A stretch of DNA of 8,885 nucleotides from an uncultured Lachnospiraceae bacterium. GTDB lineage: Bacteria; Bacillota; Clostridia; Lachnospirales; Lachnospiraceae. The stretch is from positions 1 through 8,885 of the forward strand of contig CAMALD010000037.1 of the NCBI GenBank assembly GCA_945836355.1, in the 5' to 3' direction. The notes under the pieces were generated by a model. The model was given only the letters and a program-made list of their open reading frames with translations. It had not been told where the DNA came from and did not search any database. The translations under genes and the position numbers were made by a program. Shown piece after piece: positions 5,736 through 8,885 of this stretch (position 1 is the stretch's first letter; every line of letters begins with the position of its first letter).

Positions 5736-7988
5736 CTAATATCCGTTCATCGGGTCGAAGTCAAATTGCACACCCACATTTTTAAAATGCTCCGAATATA
5801 CTATATATCCCTCCAGAAAATTTTTCAAGGCTACGAGCGCAGGATATTTTTCCTGTTTGAAATAAAGCATCCTCCGGTACATATCGCTGGCCTTTGCCAA
5901 AGTAGCAGGTACCGGACCGATAATCGCCGTCTCCCTCTGCTCCTGCTCTCTCCCGATATATTGTTTTGCCATACTGCCCAGCAATGCCGCCGCGGCGTCC
6001 GCATTCTCTTCCTTTGCAGAGCTTACCAGCAGGGCAAGAATATGCCCCGCAGGCGGGTAGGAAAGTGCCTGACGGTACGACAGCTCCTGCTCAAAAAACT
6101 GTACGTAATCCTGCTTCGCAGCCGCTCTGACTGCATAGTGCTCCGGCTGATACGTCTGAATCACCACCTCTCCGGCCTTCCTGCCTCTGCCCGCTCTTCC
6201 CGCAGCCTGTGCGAGCAGCTCAAAGGTACGCTCGGACGCGCGGTAATCACTTGCATTCAGCGACAGGTCTGCCGCAAGGATGCCGACCAGCGTCACATTC
6301 GGAAAATCATGTCCCTTGACAATCATCTGCGTGCCGATTAAAATGTCCGCTTCCCCGCACGAAAATGCCGACAGGATTTCTTCGTAGCTCTCCTTCTTTT
6401 TTGTGGTATCTGCATCCATGCGCAGCACCCTTGCCGCAGGGAAGGTTTTCTTTACCAGCTCCTCGATTTTCTGGGTGCCGGTGCCAAAGGCAGCAATGTA
6501 TTTCGAGCCGCATACCGGACAGGTCGCCGGCTTTGGCTGTTTCTCGCCGCAGTAATGGCACACCAGCATGCCATTGTCGTGTGCCGTCATCGAGATATCA
6601 CAGTGAGGGCATTTCATAACATGTCCGCAGCTCCTGCACGATACAAACCCAGCGTATCCGCGCCGGTTCAAAAACAGCATGGACTGTTCACCCCTTAGCA
6701 GGCGCTTTGAAAGCTTTTCCTGCAGGCTTCTGCTGAATATGGAACGATTCCCCGCTTTTAATTCTTCTCTGAGATCAACCACCTCCACCTGCGGGAGCAC
6801 CGCCCCGCTCACCGCCCGCTTATCAAGGGTAAACAAGGTATACTCCCCCGTCCGTGCGCGCTCGTACGCCTCCAGGGACGGCGTTGCCGACCCCAGTATG
6901 ACCGAAGCGCCGCAAAGCCCGGCGCGCTTGACGGCCACCTCCCTGGCATGATACTTCGGCGGCATTTCACTTTTGTAGCTGCTCTCATGCTCCTCGTCGA
7001 TGATAATGAGCCCCAGACGCTCAAACGGTGTAAACAGAGCGGATCGCGGTCCGATCATAATATCGATTTCCCCGCGCTTTGCCCGAAGGCTCTGATCATA
7101 GCGTTCTCCGGCAGACATGCGGGAGTTCAGTATTGATACCCGCTCCCCGAAGCGGTGATAAAAGCGCAGCACCGTCTGATACGTCAGCGCAATCTCGGGA
7201 ATCAGCATAATCACCTGTCTGCCGCGTTTTACAAACTCCTCAATCACCGATAAATAAACCTCGGTCTTTCCGCTGCCCGTCACACCATGTATCAGATATG
7301 TCTTGCGCTCCCCGCTTTCCCAGTCCCGCAGCACGGTATCATGGATGAGCTGCTGACTCTCATTCAGGTGCAAGGGTTCTGCCTTTCCTGCCGCTTCAGC
7401 CGGCAGCATATGTTCCATAGGATTGCGGTAATCCGTCTCCTCCCGCACCTTCACCACACCGGCTTTTTCCAGACTCTGTATGGTCGCCGCACTCACCGCG
7501 AGCTTTTCTGTGACAATGTTCCACGCAAGCGCCCTCTCCTGCAGCAGCTCCTTAAGCAGCCGTTCCTTTGCCACATGCTTTTTCCTGACTGCCTCCGAAA
7601 GGGCGTCCCGGGCAACATCGCTGTTCTCGGTCAGCACCACAGTCTTTTTGACCACCTGGCGCACCTGCTTTTTCACCGGCAGTACCGTATGCAGTGCAGC
7701 ATTCATCGTAGCCCCGAAGTTTTCGCGGATAAAATAGGCCAATTCAATCATCTGGCTTTCAATGACCTCGCCCTTTTCTTCCACGCGCCGGATCGGTTTG
7801 ATTCGTTCCTCCTCGATTTTCGGCTCCTCCGATAAGCCGACAATATAGCCCTTTCTCTCCGACGCCCCAAACGGAATCGTCACCAGCGCGCCGATTACGG
7901 CTTTTTCAGCCAGTCTCTCCGGAATACGGTATTGATAAGTTTTATCCAGTTGTCCGCTCGAAATATCAATTATGATATCTGCATACAT
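5736..7988 (-). CDS. priA: Primosomal replication-restart helicase PriA (primosomal protein N')
   Basis: A complete 750-residue superfamily 2 DNA helicase that recognises stalled forks and recombination intermediates and directs reloading of the replicative helicase. The N-terminal DNA-binding domain (about 1-105) starts with ADIIIDISSGQLDKTYQYRI, followed by a winged-helix-like region. Helicase motifs: Walker A GVTGSGKTE (235-243), LIPEIALT (262-269), Walker B DEEH (331-334), LGSATPS (365-371), IGTQMIVKGHDFPNV (551-565) and the arginine-finger motif QAAGRAGRGR (594-603). The eight zinc-binding cysteines characteristic of PriA are all present as pairs: C451/C454, C460/C463, C477/C480 and C490/C493. 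The start ATG (7986-7988) is favoured by AGGAG at 7999-8003 with a 10-nt spacer, which overlaps the murF stop. No frameshift or missing motif is seen. Confidence 0.97.
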   Translation of the reverse strand: MYADIIIDISSGQLDKTYQYRIPERLAEKAVIGALVTIPFGASERKGYIVGLSEEPKIEEERIKPIRRVEEKGEVIESQMIELAYFIRENFGATMNAALHTVLPVKKQVRQVVKKTVVLTENSDVARDALSEAVRKKHVAKERLLKELLQERALAWNIVTEKLAVSAATIQSLEKAGVVKVREETDYRNPMEHMLPAEAAGKAEPLHLNESQQLIHDTVLRDWESGERKTYLIHGVTGSGKTEVYLSVIEEFVKRGRQVIMLIPEIALTYQTVLRFYHRFGERVSILNSRMSAGERYDQSLRAKRGEIDIMIGPRSALFTPFERLGLIIIDEEHESSYKSEMPPKYHAREVAVKRAGLCGASVILGSATPSLEAYERARTGEYTLFTLDKRAVSGAVLPQVEVVDLREELKAGNRSIFSRSLQEKLSKRLLRGEQSMLFLNRRGYAGFVSCRSCGHVMKCPHCDISMTAHDNGMLVCHYCGEKQPKPATCPVCGSKYIAAFGTGTQKIEELVKKTFPAARVLRMDADTTKKKESYEEILSAFSCGEADILIGTQMIVKGHDFPNVTLVGILAADLSLNASDYRASERTFELLAQAAGRAGRGRKAGEVVIQTYQPEHYAVRAAAKQDYVQFFEQELSYRQALSYPPAGHILALLVSSAKEENADAAAALLGSMAKQYIGREQEQRETAIIGPVPATLAKASDMYRRMLYFKQEKYPALVALKNFLEGYIVYSEHFKNVGVQFDFDPMNGY

Positions 7989-7998
7989 ATAACCAAAA

Positions 7999-8003
7999 CT
8001 CCT
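7999..8003 (-). promoter_or_regulatory. Ribosome binding site of priA, overlapping the murF stop
   Basis: The minus strand reads AGGAG, 10 nt before the priA ATG at 7986-7988. Its first two bases are the last two bases of the murF TAG stop. It decides the priA start and ties initiation of priA to termination on murF. Confidence 0.75.
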
Positions 8004-8885
8004 ACTGCAATCCCTTCACCAGTTCTTCCAGATGCATTCCACGCGAGCCCTTAAACAGCACGGCATCCCCCTCTTTTACCTGTTCCTTTAAGTATGCAAG
8101 CGCCTGTGCATTGGTATCAAAATGTGCACCGGCAGTGCCTGCGGCGGCCTGCGCCATGTACTTTGCCTGCGTACCGATGGTCACGAGAATATCCACACCG
8201 CTTTTTGCCGCATAAGCACCCACCTGTTCATGACAGGCTTTCGACAGATTACCCAGCTCCAGCATATCCGCAAGCACTGCAATATGCCTTCGTGCACTGA
8301 CAGCCATCAGTGCGTCGATGCCGCCCCGCATGGAGTCCGGGCTGGCATTGTAGGTGTCATCGATTAATACCATCCCGTTTACTTTTATTTTTCCGCCCCG
8401 CATCGCAATCGGCTGATACCAGCTTAAGCCCTGCGCTGCCTGCGCCATAGTCAGTCCACTTTTCACCGCCACCGCCAGTGCGGCAAGCGCGTTGCGCACA
8501 TTGTGCTCACCGGTAACCAGAAGCTCGATGTCCTGCTTTTCCTGACCGTCCGCTGTATTATGACACGCTGTAAAATACAGCCTTTCATTTTCTGTGCGGA
8601 CATTCTTTGCCCGGAAGTCACATTCGCTCCCGAGACCATAGGTTATGATTTCCAGTCCGGCAAGCTTCTGCCTTGTCTGCGGCAGCATATCCACCTGTTC
8701 CGGGCATTGATAAAGCTGCGCAAGCAGCGGATCGTCCCCGTTGAGCAGCAGCTCTCCGCCCTCCCTCATCTCATTGATGATACACAGCTTCTCCCTGCGG
8801 ATGTTTTCCTGCGAACCGAGCTGTCCGATGTGGGATACACCGATATTGGTAAGGATAGCGATATCCGGACAGGCGACAAAGGCGA
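8002..8885 (-). CDS. murF: UDP-N-acetylmuramoyl-tripeptide--D-alanyl-D-alanine ligase MurF, C-terminal part (cut by right window edge)
   Basis: The last 293 complete codons of MurF, which adds D-Ala-D-Ala to UDP-MurNAc-tripeptide in the ATP-dependent final cytoplasmic step of peptidoglycan precursor synthesis. The frame stays open to the edge: upstream of the internal Met at 8767-8769 it reads AFVACPDIAILTNIGVSHIG and continues without a stop, so that Met is not the start. The N-terminal UDP-substrate domain and the ATP P-loop lie outside the window. Visible Mur ligase signatures are TNIGVSHIGQLGSQENI, TGEHNVRNALAAL (the HNxxNxxAA motif), LIDDTYNASPDSM, VLADMLELGNLS and LFKGSRGMHLEELV. The DDTYNASP and DMLELG motifs point to MurF rather than MurC, MurD or MurE. 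The stop TAG is at 8002-8004, 13 nt before priA, and its bases also form part of the priA ribosome binding site. A family length near 450-460 implies about one third is missing. Confidence 0.95.
   Translation of the reverse strand, partial: AFVACPDIAILTNIGVSHIGQLGSQENIRREKLCIINEMREGGELLLNGDDPLLAQLYQCPEQVDMLPQTRQKLAGLEIITYGLGSECDFRAKNVRTENERLYFTACHNTADGQEKQDIELLVTGEHNVRNALAALAVAVKSGLTMAQAAQGLSWYQPIAMRGGKIKVNGMVLIDDTYNASPDSMRGGIDALMAVSARRHIAVLADMLELGNLSKACHEQVGAYAAKSGVDILVTIGTQAKYMAQAAAGTAGAHFDTNAQALAYLKEQVKEGDAVLFKGSRGMHLEELVKGLQ

Noticed and set aside
5275..5739. A 154-codon open frame on the plus strand covering def
   Set aside because: It is antisense to the complete peptide deformylase gene with all three motifs, and its product resembles no family I know.
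5766..6341. A 191-codon open frame on the plus strand
   Set aside because: It is fully antisense to the priA C-terminal half, which has intact helicase motif VI, has no recognisable domain, and is best explained as a shadow of minus-strand codon use.
7287..7835. A 182-codon open frame on the plus strand
   Set aside because: It is antisense to the priA N-terminal region; no domain is recognised, and the Leu/His/Cys-rich composition is typical of a reverse-strand shadow.
8002..8769. murF starting at the Met at 8767-8769
   Set aside because: The same frame continues upstream to the window edge and encodes conserved MurF sequence (TNIGVSHIGQLG), so this Met is internal and the gene is cut by the window.
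1..8885. A hidden defence, mobile or otherwise novel system
   Set aside because: About 98 percent of the window is covered by nine recognisable housekeeping genes in tight co-orientation. No integrase, transposase, inverted terminal repeats, repeat arrays or unassigned genes were seen on either strand.

Overview
The window looks like chromosomal housekeeping DNA from a Firmicute of class Clostridia, most likely a member of the Lachnospiraceae. The grounds are the protein styles, the gene order, strong AGGAGG-type ribosome binding sites before most genes, and an intermediate base composition that looks close to half G+C by eye. The family-level placement is an inference from gene order and protein character; no search was run.

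All nine genes lie on the minus strand, so transcription runs from high to low coordinates. In that order they are: murF (3' part, cut by the right edge), priA, def, fmt, a YugP-type membrane zinc metallopeptidase, rsmB, rlmN, a PrpC/Stp-type PP2C phosphatase, and a PrkC/PknB-type Ser/Thr kinase (5' part, cut by the left edge). Packing is very tight. The junctions are 13 nt (murF/priA), 50 nt (priA/def), 57 nt (def/fmt), 16 nt (fmt/yugP), a 1-nt overlap (yugP/rsmB), 25 nt (rsmB/rlmN), a 4-nt overlap (rlmN/phosphatase) and 4 nt (phosphatase/kinase). No junction contains a convincing terminator, so a single operon is the simplest reading. No non-coding stretch exceeds 57 nt, and I see no tRNA, rRNA, riboswitch, CRISPR array, repeat family or mobile element.

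Functionally the cluster joins several jobs. MurF finishes the cytoplasmic UDP-MurNAc-pentapeptide. PriA restarts stalled replication forks. Fmt and Def add and remove the formyl group of initiator methionine. RsmB and RlmN methylate 16S and 23S rRNA. The phosphatase/kinase pair forms a reversible Ser/Thr phosphorylation switch, which in relatives responds to cell-wall fragments through extracellular PASTA domains. The core order priA-def-fmt-rsmB-rlmN-prpC-prkC is the classic Firmicutes arrangement known from Bacillus subtilis. The Clostridia-like departures are murF directly upstream of priA and the metallopeptidase between fmt and rsmB.

I looked for a previously undescribed system and found none. 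Every long reading frame on the plus strand is antisense to a well-recognised gene. The points worth a second look are modest: a possible internal promoter inside rlmN ahead of the phosphatase/kinase pair, translational-coupling arrangements, and the uncharacterised role of the membrane protease in a translation operon.
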